The notes under the pieces: generated by a model
What the model saw: the letters and a program-made list of their open reading frames with translations, nothing else
What the model was told of the DNA's origin: nothing
Database searches by the model: none
Shown: in pieces, positions 47,659 through 54,876 of the stretch
Layout: each line of letters starts with the position of its first letter
Numbering within the stretch: position 1 is the stretch's first letter
Translations under genes and position numbers: made by a program
NCBI GenBank assembly: GCA_944382845.1
Contig: CALWNN010000074.1
Location: 1 to 54,876 of the forward strand
From: an uncultured Clostridia bacterium
GTDB taxonomy: Bacteria > Bacillota > Clostridia > Oscillospirales > Ruminococcaceae
Direction: 5' to 3'
DNA length: 54,876 nucleotides

Positions 47659-47687
47659 ATTATACTATCAATTACTATCTTAGTCAA
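47659..47687 (-). promoter_or_regulatory. Promoter of the acylation operon
   Basis: On the minus strand TTGACT (47682-47687), a 17-base spacer and TATAAT (47659-47664). Confidence 0.85.
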
Positions 47688-47774
47688 CATAAATTTTCTT
47701 TTTCCGACAATAAAATTTTTAAATTGCAAACAGATCAAAACTATGTATTTTAACCAATAGCAAAACTCTGCCTG

Positions 47775-48425
47775 TCAGTCGCTGATAATACTCTTTACGG
47801 GAGCGTTATCCTTCTTTTCCTTTTCCTTTTTCTTTCTTATAATATATCTTACCGTCTTGTCGCAGAGAAGGACAAAAGACAGCGCCGCAAACACCCATAC
47901 AGGATAGCATCTTTTCATCCAGAGTTTATCCATTTCAATAAGTTCGGGGTCAACGGCTTTTTCCTGCAAATAATTTGTTATAGGGCGGATAAAATCCCTT
48001 ATTGCCGAAAAATAAACAGCCGCTCCGACAAGGGAGGCTACAAATCCGATTAGGTATTTTTTAAAAAGCTGAAAAACAAAAGCAAGAGCAAGTATAACTG
48101 CGGATACTATTATGCACACGGCGGTAATATCCGAAACCTCTGAAAACTCGTAATCGTTTATCATGTCTCCCAGAATGGCGATAACAAGCACTCCGCCCCA
48201 GAATATCACCGAGTATCCGTAAGGCACAAGCTCCAAAAGCTTCAGTAAAAGATAATATTTAGGCTCATCACTTTTTTTCTTTAGGCTTTCCTTTGATTTT
48301 GAATACTTTTCAACAGCCCTGCTTTTTTTGTTTTTCTCTTTTAAAGATTCTTCCTTTTTTTCTTCCTGTTTTATCATTTCACGCTGTTTTTCAGCCTGTT
48401 TTTTTAGTCTTTCCTTTTTCGTCAA
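47775..48425 (-). CDS. Unrecognised membrane protein with basic coiled-coil head
   Basis: I do not recognise this 216-residue protein. The first 55 residues are almost all Lys, Glu and Ser and likely form a cytoplasmic coiled coil. About four membrane helices follow (near residues 70-90, 100-122, 125-145 and 180-200), and the chain ends in a Lys/Glu cluster. TTG at 48425 is preferred as start, with AAAGGA 9 bases upstream; an ATG at 48434 touches that site. It lies ahead of the acylation operon on the same strand but has its own promoter and is separated by over 100 bases. Confidence 0.7.
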   Translation of the reverse strand: MTKKERLKKQAEKQREMIKQEEKKEESLKEKNKKSRAVEKYSKSKESLKKKSDEPKYYLLLKLLELVPYGYSVIFWGGVLVIAILGDMINDYEFSEVSDITAVCIIVSAVILALAFVFQLFKKYLIGFVASLVGAAVYFSAIRDFIRPITNYLQEKAVDPELIEMDKLWMKRCYPVWVFAALSFVLLCDKTVRYIIRKKKEKEKKDNAPVKSIISD

Positions 48426-48520
48426 AAATAACATTCCTTTCAAAGTCAATATATTTATTATCTGAAATCATAAGGCTGATAGTAGCCTGCAATTGCATAG
48501 AAGTAATAATTGTCCGAAAT

Positions 48521-48550
48521 TATTATATCACAAAATACCTTTACTGTTCA
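48521..48550 (-). promoter_or_regulatory. Promoter of the 47.8-48.4 kb membrane protein gene
   Basis: On the minus strand TTGAAC (48545-48550), an 18-base spacer and TATAAT (48521-48526). Confidence 0.7.
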
Positions 48551-48696
48551 AGTGCTTTTTACATATATGCCAAAGAAAAAAATACTTGCTTTGAACTTTG
48601 AATTAAAAACAGCGTGAAACAAAAAATAATATAGCCTTTATTTATTTTAAAAAGGCGATACAAAATATAGATACAAAAAAGAAAGGACTGATAATT

Positions 48697-49872
48697 CTGC
48701 AAAACGCAATAAAAGCCGTCACAGCTCTTCTTACTGCGGCGGCAATATTCATTCTCACTGCCGCAGGCTATTACTATTATAGTCTGCCGGACAGGTTTTA
48801 TGTTTCATTGGAAAAAGATTTTTCCTTAGCCTCGTCATCAAGGCTTTTAAGCGCAGTTTATGATCCTCCTCAGAGTTCGTCCGCAAGGATAAACTACATG
48901 AGAAATATCCCCATCAAAACCGTTGAGATCACAAAAACCCAGCGTCCCTATGTGATTCCCGGAGGCGAGCCTTTCGGGGTAAAGCTTCTTTCAGACGGGG
49001 TTATGGTCGTAGAGCTTGAAAGCGATGATTGCCCTGCGTCACGATGTGGCATAAAATGCGGAGACAATATAATTTCAATAAACGGTATAAACGTTTTTTC
49101 TAACAATGAAATTTCTCTTGCAATCAAAAACAGCAACGGAAAGACGATACCTGTTGTTTTAAGGAGAAACGGAAAAACCATGACGGTAAAGCTTACTCCC
49201 GAAGTCACTGAAGGGTCTTATCGTGCAGGAATGTGGGTCAGGGATTCTTCCGCCGGGATAGGGACTCTCACCTTTTACGACCCAAAAACAGGAATATTCG
49301 GAGGACTCGGACATCCTGTTTGCGACAGCGATACGGGAAAGCCGGTTGAAATAAGAGAGGGCACTGCCGAAAGCGTTGACATTCACGGCTACGAACCTTC
49401 AAGATCGGGAGAGCCCGGCGCACTTCTGGGAAGCTTTTCGGGCAAGGACTCCATAGGGGAAATTCTTGCAAACAACAAGCGAGGCATATTTGGTATTCTC
49501 GAAAGCTCTCCTTCCGACAAAGAGCCTATTCCAATCGCCATGAAACAAGAGGTTAAAAAAGGCGACGCCGTGATATACACCACGGTTGACGGATCAACTC
49601 CCAAAGAGTACAATGTAAGAATAGAAGAAATAGATCAGAACGCTTCGGACTGCAAAAATCTTGTTATAAGAGTCACCGACCCTGAGCTTCTTGAAAAAAC
49701 AGGAGGAATCCTTCAGGGAATGTCAGGCTCGCCTATAATTCAGGACGGTTATCTTGTGGGAGCCGTAACTCATGTATTTGTAAACGATCCGAACATGGGT
49801 TATGGCATATTTGCAGAGGAAATGTACAGCTTTTCAGACTCTGCCCTTGACAGCCAGAAGCTTGCGTCATAA
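48697..49872 (+). CDS. spoIVB: SpoIVB peptidase
   Basis: This S55-family serine protease, made in the forespore, signals activation of mother-cell SigK in Bacillus. It has an N-terminal membrane anchor (AVTALLTAAAIFILTAAGYY), a PDZ domain (about residues 85-170) and the protease domain. His is in GGLGHPVCD and the catalytic Ser in GMSGSPIIQDG. The anchor is encoded only upstream of TTG 48808. That frame has no ATG, GTG or TTG back to the stop at 48604, so a CTG at 48697 or ATT at 48694 is the likely start, 9 or 6 bases after AAAGGA. spo0A, its usual neighbour, is absent. Confidence 0.88.
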   Translation: MQNAIKAVTALLTAAAIFILTAAGYYYYSLPDRFYVSLEKDFSLASSSRLLSAVYDPPQSSSARINYMRNIPIKTVEITKTQRPYVIPGGEPFGVKLLSDGVMVVELESDDCPASRCGIKCGDNIISINGINVFSNNEISLAIKNSNGKTIPVVLRRNGKTMTVKLTPEVTEGSYRAGMWVRDSSAGIGTLTFYDPKTGIFGGLGHPVCDSDTGKPVEIREGTAESVDIHGYEPSRSGEPGALLGSFSGKDSIGEILANNKRGIFGILESSPSDKEPIPIAMKQEVKKGDAVIYTTVDGSTPKEYNVRIEEIDQNASDCKNLVIRVTDPELLEKTGGILQGMSGSPIIQDGYLVGAVTHVFVNDPNMGYGIFAEEMYSFSDSALDSQKLAS

Positions 49873-50019
49873 TTTTTTCACAAAGCACTGCGGTTTTACA
49901 CCGCAGGTACATAATCTATCCTTATAGGCTTATAATAACCTTTAAAGCGCGGATTATACAGATATGCAAAGTAAAATTTGTACTGTAATTTTTAATCGAA
50001 AAAATTTTTCAAAAAACTC

Positions 50020-50048
50020 TTGACAAGGAGATTTGGTTGTGATATAAT
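50020..50048 (+). promoter_or_regulatory. Promoter of initiator tRNA-Met
   Basis: TTGACA (50020-50025), a 17-base spacer and TATAAT (50043-50048). Confidence 0.92.
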
Positions 50049-50127
50049 AATTAAACAGTGAACGCCGAAAGCTTTTACTTAACTCAAAAGTTCAAGCGTT
50101 TTACTAAAATTAAATAAAATAATCTAT

Positions 50128-50204
<77 letters not shown>

Positions 50205-50227
50205 GCGGCAAGCTGCCGCAGCCTGAT

Positions 50228-50255
50228 AACCTTTCCGCACAAAGCGGAGAGGTTT
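50228..50255 (+). terminator. Hairpin after tRNA-Met
   Basis: AACCTTTCCGC pairs with GCGGAGAGGTT apart from one mismatch, followed by TGTTGGGTTT. A second hairpin with better U-richness is ATCTCAATA/TATTGAGAT at 50334-50366. Confidence 0.6.
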
Positions 50256-50369
50256 GTTGGGTTTAATAGTAAAAATATATTACTTACTGAGATAACGCCA
50301 CAAAAGCCACAAAACTTGAAGTTTTGCGGATTTATCTCAATAAGCAGCGTATTTGCCTATTGAGATTTA

Positions 50370-50800
50370 TTTAAACGGTGGTTTCGCACCGTAATTTACT
50401 TTTGACATTAGTTTAACGACATCTTTAAACCTGCACGCAAATGACCCTATGTCATGAGCAGCTCGGCACTTTGTGGTAAAATAAATGCAGATTGTGTGCG
50501 GCTTGGCGTGTTATTGTAAGTCTGTTTAACTGTGTGTTGGCGCATAGGCGGCGTCTTTCACGCTGTGGCTCAGCTTGTCTGATTACGGTTTTTAAAAGCC
50601 TTAACCGGCTGTGGCTGTAACTCTTGACTTGCTCATCATCGCTCACTCAACTCAAAGACTGGACTTAACCGGAATGTTGTACGCAGCAAGCAGACCTCAA
50701 TCCTCGTTCCATTCTATTTAGAGGGGGATGTCGGTATTCAGTTGTCAAGGTGCAAGTATTAAAAAACCAAGACTTTCCGGACGACGCGAAAATTTATCCG
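50370..50800. other. Intergenic stretch at the edge of accessory DNA
   Basis: No gene or RNA can be supported. GGGGGATGTCGGTATTCAGTT near 50734 faintly resembles the right flank of the dispersed repeat but is not counted as a copy. Confidence 0.4.
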
Positions 50801-50807
50801 AAAAGCC

Positions 50808-50837
50808 TTGACAAAATCTATATCGACGTGCTATAAT
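50808..50837 (+). promoter_or_regulatory. Promoter of the 50.84 kb RNA
   Basis: TTGACA (50808-50813), an 18-base spacer and TATAAT (50832-50837). The -10 box sits in the imperfect inverted repeat ACGTGC-TATAATAAGA-CACG. Confidence 0.85.
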
Positions 50838-50843
50838 AAGACA

Positions 50844-51037
50844 CGACGTTTATCACTTTGCAATACCTTTAGGACGCCTTTTTCGTCTTACCGGTAGGCG
50901 GGCTTGGGCTTCTGGTAAAAGTCCAGTCCGCTGCGAGGTGTTTTAATCGTTAGTTCATTTTAACACCTATTTTAATATTTGTCAAGGGTTCGCTTGAAAT
51001 TTTGTTCGTTTGGACAAATTCAAGCGGTTTTTTTGTT
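50844..51037 (+). ncRNA. Candidate small RNA of about 190 nt
   Basis: A strong promoter and a strong terminator bound a stretch with no ATG at all on this strand. Predicted hairpins are GACG/CGTC near 50873-50887, TTACCGG/CTGGTAA (about 50888-50920), AGGTGTT/AACACCT (about 50936-50968, followed by ATTTTAATATTT) and the final terminator. G-U pairs in the second hairpin favour the plus strand. The first terminator could give a shorter 130-nt form. I cannot match it to a known RNA family. It is convergent with the integrase gene and may regulate the element. Confidence 0.6.
50991..51037 (+). terminator. Terminator of the 50.84 kb RNA
   Basis: CGCTTGAA...TTCAAGCG with an inner TTTGTTC/GGACAAA extension, then GTTTTTTTG. 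Confidence 0.88.
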
Positions 51038-51078
51038 CGTATTGCTGTAAAATAGGAGTTTTCGCCCCTATAAATCAT

Positions 51079-52104
51079 CTAAAAAATTCCCAAAAGCTCC
51101 TGTACAGTAGGCAGGGGCTTTATATTTTTAAGTTCAATGAAATGCGCATAGGTGTTACAAGTGGTAGAAAGCTGCGAATGTCCCGCTTTGAGCGATATTT
51201 CTTTTATCGGCACACCCAAGGCAATAAGCATTGAAACGTGAGTATGTCTTAGCATATGCGGAGTGATGTGCGGCAAATTATTTTTTAAGCAAAGCTTTTT
51301 TAAAAAATCGTTGAGGCTGTCGGGGTGCATAGGGCGGCCATCCTTTTGCACAAAAAGCCGTTTACCTTCTGCCTCCTTGCCGATTTTAAGATTATAATAT
51401 TCTTTATAGCTTAGCAACTCCTGTCCAAGCAGTTCATCCGAAAGGAAAGAAAAGCTCCGGTGCGAACCCGAAGTCTTTGGCTCTTTGGTAATAATCTTAC
51501 CAGAAATACATATTGAGCTGCGACGAACAGTAATTGTTTTGCGGTCAAAGTCGATATCATGCCATTCAATCCCAAGAGCCTCTCCCCTTCTTACGCCGGT
51601 AAAAATAAGTATATAAATCAGCGCTCTCCACTTTGGCTGTTCGCGTTTTAGCACCATGATAAGTTTTTCAATGTCTTTAATCTGCAAACAGCTTACTTCT
51701 CTTGCCGGAACATAAGGCACTTTCATATATTTCGAACTTGCCGGGTTAAACTCCAATATCCTTTCCCGGACGGCATTATGAAGAATACTTGATATGAGGC
51801 GATGATGATGTAAAACCGTTTTTGGCGAAAGGGAACCGCCTGTTCGCTTGTTTACTCCATTCAGGCGAAGGCGGCTGTAAAACTCAATAATATGATGTGA
51901 TGTTAATTTGCCGATAGGGATATGCCCGATACCGAGATTAATTCTTTCAAGCAAAGTTTGGTACCGGGTATAAGTTTTAGGCGAGAGTTCTGTTCTGTTT
52001 TCGGTAAGCCAAATTGCAGCATAATCCGAAAACAAGGTTTCTGCAGATATAGGTGCTGCAAAGTTCAGGTTTTCGTTAACATAATAGATGTTCTTTTCAG
52101 ACAT
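51079..52104 (-). CDS. Tyrosine integrase of a mobile element
   Basis: The 341-residue site-specific recombinase has the SAM-like core-binding domain at about residues 20-125. The catalytic domain follows with Arg in FTGVRRGEALGIEWHDID, the HMLRHTHVS box (His-x-x-Arg), His in LKAGHSQLSTT and the nucleophile Tyr in NTYAHF. All key residues are present, so it looks active. It resembles integrases of conjugative elements in Firmicutes. Start ATG with AAGGAGAC upstream. No excisionase gene is visible. The genes to its right are broken, so the element it belongs to is incomplete here. Confidence 0.93.
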   Translation of the reverse strand: MSEKNIYYVNENLNFAAPISAETLFSDYAAIWLTENRTELSPKTYTRYQTLLERINLGIGHIPIGKLTSHHIIEFYSRLRLNGVNKRTGGSLSPKTVLHHHRLISSILHNAVRERILEFNPASSKYMKVPYVPAREVSCLQIKDIEKLIMVLKREQPKWRALIYILIFTGVRRGEALGIEWHDIDFDRKTITVRRSSICISGKIITKEPKTSGSHRSFSFLSDELLGQELLSYKEYYNLKIGKEAEGKRLFVQKDGRPMHPDSLNDFLKKLCLKNNLPHITPHMLRHTHVSMLIALGVPIKEISLKAGHSQLSTTCNTYAHFIELKNIKPLPTVQELLGIF

Positions 52105-52130
52105 AATTTTGTCTCCTTTAATATGATATT

Positions 52131-52161
52131 TTTTGTACAGATGTACAAAATAATTATACCA
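52131..52161 (-). promoter_or_regulatory. Integrase promoter with palindromic operator
   Basis: On the minus strand the extended -10 TGGTATAAT (52153-52161) is followed at once by a perfect inverted repeat TTTTGTACA-TC-TGTACAAAA (52131-52150), which covers the start site. No good -35 box is seen. A repressor or tight autoregulation of the integrase is likely. Confidence 0.7.
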
Positions 52162-52193
52162 CGTTAGTCAAGTAAAGCCACTTTAACAATCAT

Positions 52194-52220
52194 ACAAAAA
52201 AGCGTGCCACCGTGGCACAT
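52194..52220 (-). terminator. Terminator after the truncated HTH gene
   Basis: On the minus strand TGTGCCAC-GGTGGCAC-GC with a core GTGCCACGGTGGCAC palindrome, followed by TTTTTTG. Confidence 0.8.
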
Positions 52221-52231
52221 AAAAACTCTTG

Positions 52232-52483
52232 CTATCCCCAGGCTTTAAGCTCATCAAGAGCCGCCTTAATTGCAGTTTCCTTTTCTTTGCAAATTGAACT
52301 TAACCCCGAAACGGAATAATCCCAGTCCTTGGGAAGTGAAAGCACCTTGCTTAAAAGTCCTATCGCTTTAAGGCTTAAATTTTTTGAGCGCAAATGGAAA
52401 TTGCTCATTATCGTATAGTTTTCATTTTTGTTTACTCTGCATACCGATGAAGGCGTGGTTTTTGCTTTTCTTGTGTAAGACAT
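52232..52483 (-). pseudogene. Truncated replication-initiator-like HTH protein
   Basis: The 83-residue product matches the start of helix-turn-helix proteins of conjugative elements. Typical stretches are NYTIMSNFHLRSKNLSLKAI, GLLSKVLSLPKDWDYS and SVSGLSSICKEKETAIKAAL. Full members continue for 150 residues or more, whereas this frame stops after the first winged helix (ELKAWG). A terminator follows at once, so the loss is probably old. Start ATG with AGGAGG upstream. It lies 20 bases after the coupling-protein fragment on the same strand, as in intact elements. Confidence 0.7.
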
Positions 52484-52503
52484 AATTACCTCCTGAAGTT
52501 TTA

Positions 52504-53829
52504 CTATCTGTTCTTTTCATTTTCGACAATATTTGATAGCAGCTCAAGCGACTGTTCGCTTAACTGACGTTTAAACTTGAGTTGATTTAAAAGAGCCTTC
52601 AGCTGCCTGAAGTCTCTTGCAGCTAAAAGCTCAGAAAATTCGTTGTTAGTTACTCTGTTCGCTTGTTCTATGGCAAGTTTAACAGGGTTTGTAGGATTCT
52701 TACCGCTTTTGTATTCCCTCTTGGTGTGGCTGTCGGGCGAAACAAGCGGTATGTTTGGAATATCATTTGCAGCTCCCGCAGAAGTCACACCGCTGCCGCA
52801 GGCTTTAGAGTAAGCCTCATCAATGAGTTCAAAAGGAAACAGCCAGTCGGAAAGAGCACGTCTGCTGTCCGAAAGAGGAATTTCACTTATCGGCGTGACT
52901 TTAAGCCCCAGCTTATAAAAAAATCCGAACTTAGTTAAAATCGGATACATTCGCTGGTGTTTGATTATTGTTTCGCCGTATGAGAGTACCGACAGTTCGG
53001 TTGGGCTTTTCAGCGGCTTTGCTTTGAAGTGATAAGACTTGTTTTTCATGCCTTCATCAACTGTTCCGGAATAGGTTTCGTATTGCAGCGTCGATGAGCC
53101 AAGTAACTTAGAAAAGTATTCGTTTGTTTCGGGGGCAAGAGAGTAGATGTAAACTGTGTTGCCGCAGTTTTCCATAATCGTTTTAGCGTCCTTGCCGTAC
53201 TTTGACTCAACCTGTTGCAGCGATTGTACAAAAAGATGAAAGATAATGCCTCTTGCCGCTGAAACGGTGATTTTAGCAGCCATATCAGGGATAGTCACCA
53301 TGTTGGCAAACTCATCTAATATAAAATTAACTGTTCGGGGAAGCCTTTTTATTTCGTTATCGTCAAGATACTCACAAAGCGACAGGTAAGCCTGATTGAT
53401 AAACATTGAGGCTACCGAATGTCTCGCAGGGCGGTTGTCGGGAATAATCATAAAAATAGCCGTCGGCGTTTCTTCGTTGCCAAAAAGCTTAATAAAATCA
53501 ATGTCGTCACCAGATGTCAGAGCAGCAATTCCCATATCGCGTCCGAACAGAGCCATATTTTCCGATAGAGTTGCAAAGATTGAGGATTTCATTTCGCCCT
53601 TTGCAAAATTCGATGTGGCATAGGCGGCTTTTGCAGGATTTCCTCTTGGCAGACTTTGAAACAGTTTGTCAAGACGGGTTGTTTCAACCGCCACACCGTT
53701 TAAAACCTCCTGTTCGGTAACTCCGTACTCAATAAAAAACTGATAAACTGAGTACATGTTGACCTTATCCAAGGTGTTATTTTCATACCCCAGCTCCATG
53801 AGATAAAGTATCATAACGGAGTCATTCAT
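52504..53829 (-). pseudogene. VirD4/TraG-type coupling protein, 5'-truncated
   Basis: The 441-residue C-terminal part of a type IV secretion coupling ATPase links the relaxosome to the transfer channel. Walker B is VNFILDEFANMV, and the conserved HLFVQSLQQVESKYG and MENCGNTVYIYS segments follow. The N-terminal membrane anchor and Walker A, normally about 150-200 residues further upstream, are missing. The open frame runs without a break into the neighbouring recombinase fragment, so a rearrangement joined the two. It should not support conjugation by itself. Confidence 0.85.
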
Positions 53830-53832
53830 ATA

Positions 53833-54273
53833 CGAAAGACGATTCAGCGAATTTATGTAAATGAAGGTGGTGTAAGAAAAACAGAACTCTTAATTGATAC
53901 TCCCAAAACAGCCACATCGATGAGGGATATTCCTATGATCAAGGAACTTTATGAAGTCTTAAAGCCTCTAAAGAAAGTGGTACGGGGTGATTATTATGTC
54001 TTAACAAATGATGCTGAGCCAACCGAACCCCGTACATACCGAAACTATTACAAAAGACTGCTTGACAAATTAGGTATACCGCCGATAAAGTTTCATGGTC
54101 TCAGGCACAGTTTCGCGACGCGGTGTATTGAAAGTAAGTGCGATTACAAAACAGTAAGCGTGATATTGGGGCATTCGAACATAAGCACAACTTTGAATTT
54201 GTATGTCCACCCGAATTACGAACAAAAGAAACGATGTATAGATAAGATGTTCCGCAGCATTAAGAAATCATAA
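53833..54273 (+). pseudogene. Tyrosine recombinase, C-terminal fragment
   Basis: The frame from about 53833 reads RKTIQRIYVNEGGVRK then TPKTATSMRDIPM, the middle of a tyrosine recombinase catalytic domain. It continues to HGLRHSFATRC (His-x-x-Arg), LGHSNISTTLNLY with the nucleophile Tyr, and ends normally. The core-binding domain and the first catalytic Arg are absent. A possible internal start at 53920 lacks a ribosome site. The left edge coincides, within about 30 bases, with the broken end of the coupling-protein gene. It is unlike the intact integrase at 51-52 kb in sequence, so it came from another element. Confidence 0.82.
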
Positions 54274-54288
54274 GCTGAAAAGCAATTT

Positions 54289-54321
54289 AAAGGTGCAATC
54301 GTTTCAATCGGTAGCACCTTT
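54289..54321 (+). terminator. Terminator after the recombinase fragment
   Basis: AAAGGTGC pairs with GCACCTTT around a 17-nt loop that holds its own short repeat, AATCGTTTCAATCGG, then AATATTT. Confidence 0.75.
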
Positions 54322-54403
54322 AATATTTATGAATGGGTATGATTTTATTGCGTTTTATTGTCGGCGTTTTCCGACAACACAGAGTAAAAACTCTTAAAAA
54401 GCA

Positions 54404-54432
54404 TTGAAAAAATCGCACTAATATGGTATAAT
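54404..54432 (+). promoter_or_regulatory. Promoter of the last gene
   Basis: TTGAAA (54404-54409), a 17-base spacer and TATAAT (54427-54432), about 60 bases before the start codon. Confidence 0.82.
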
Positions 54433-54494
54433 GACTTTGTTTCAATCAACATGAAACTATAATTAGAATTTATGATATGGCGAAGGAGATTACA

Positions 54495-54863
54495 TTGACC
54501 GAAATACTCAAGTTCTTTTTTGATAGAATAACCGATCCCCTGGGACTGCCCATAAACGCGCTGTATGAGCACTTAATAATAGTGATGATTTCTCAGTTTG
54601 CATTTCGATGTGCATATCAATTTATTGGTGATTTATATAGTGGCGGATACATATCCGGTGGAAAGATAGGCTCGATACTTCATTGGGTAGTCCGCGCCCT
54701 GTTTTACTTTGTCTTTTGGGCGATTACTTATGGTGCAATAATGGTTGGCAAATGGATCATTGCAAATAAGTATATCTTTATAACAGCGGTTGGCATAGTA
54801 CTTGTATTGATTATTGCAGCATATGCAGGTGTTGCAATTAAAAATAGAAAAACAGCGGAATAA
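54495..54863 (+). CDS. Unrecognised small membrane protein
   Basis: I do not recognise this 122-residue protein. It has about three membrane helices (near residues 22-40, 62-85 and 88-112) and a Lys/Arg-rich C-terminus. The size and helix pattern recall holin-like or small accessory membrane proteins of mobile elements, but no motif confirms that. TTG at 54495 is the better start, with AAGGAG 6 bases upstream. The in-frame ATG at 54477 precedes that site and has none of its own. It is the only gene after the recombinase fragment. Confidence 0.65.
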   Translation: MTEILKFFFDRITDPLGLPINALYEHLIIVMISQFAFRCAYQFIGDLYSGGYISGGKIGSILHWVVRALFYFVFWAITYGAIMVGKWIIANKYIFITAVGIVLVLIIAAYAGVAIKNRKTAE

Positions 54864-54876
54864 GAATTGACGGGGG

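Noticed and set aside
50452-50646. Small minus-strand open frame after tRNA-Met
   Set aside because: No ribosome site, unusual Arg/His-rich composition and no promoter; it is likely a chance frame.
50655-50760. Possible further copy of the dispersed repeat
   Set aside because: Only GGGGGATGTCGGTATTCAGTT resembles the right flank. The left flank, the GGATTCC core and the hairpins do not align.
52158-52171. CCACGTTAGTCAAG shared by the 6S-like RNA loop (near 18659) and the integrase promoter region
   Set aside because: Several 14-base matches are expected by chance in 55 kb, and the contexts are unrelated.

Overview
The window reads as chromosomal DNA of a low-to-mid GC, spore-lineage Firmicute, most likely a rumen or gut Ruminococcus-like member of the Oscillospiraceae. 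This is inferred from the gene set: a V-type ATPase, a citramalate-route isoleucine operon under a T-box, SpoIVB, a DUF4317 protein, a GH5 cellulase lipoprotein, and textbook TTGACA/TATAAT promoters. Species identity cannot be fixed from the sequence alone.

Layout. 0-6.5 kb (minus strand): purA, a transglutaminase-like lipoprotein, and cimA plus ilvB behind a long T-box leader whose predicted specifier is an isoleucine codon. 6.5-12.6 kb: a DUF4317 protein, a LysR regulator and a heterodimeric ABC exporter with one degenerate ATP site. 12.7-17.8 kb: a promoter-driven three-gene unit of dynamin-like GTPase, catalytically dead M48-like protein and second dynamin-like GTPase. 18-27.5 kb: pduL, a structured 6S-like RNA locus flanked by facing promoters, and a nine-gene V-type ATPase operon. 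27.6-37 kb: a large LytR-CpsA-Psr protein with an acidic cytoplasmic head and a Thr/Pro tail, pyrG, a two-gene polysaccharide ABC exporter, an FlK-like thioesterase, an orphan membrane protein and a GH5 cellulase. 37-41.2 kb: a polar amino acid ABC importer with a GNAT and a cation efflux gene behind it. 41.5 kb: tRNA-Arg(CCT). 42-47.7 kb: MBOAT, DHHW, FkbH-type HAD protein and acyl carrier protein, a Dlt-like surface acylation cluster. 48.7-50.2 kb: spoIVB, with a non-canonical start, and initiator tRNA-Met. 50.8-54.9 kb: accessory DNA with an ATG-free promoter-terminator RNA, a tyrosine integrase with a palindromic operator, and broken conjugation and recombinase genes.

Between genes sits a dispersed modular hairpin repeat, with five recognisable copies and one internally deleted copy, with conserved flanks and a variable number of small internal hairpins. 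I know no name for it. Together with the dynamin/pseudo-protease operon, the FkbH-ACP-MBOAT-DHHW cluster and the two structured RNA loci, it is the most promising candidate for undescribed biology here.

Isoleucine supply (ilvB, cimA), nucleotide synthesis (purA, pyrG) and acetyl-phosphate metabolism (pduL) are housekeeping. LCP, the ABC-2 exporter and the MBOAT cluster all point to building and decorating cell-surface polymers.
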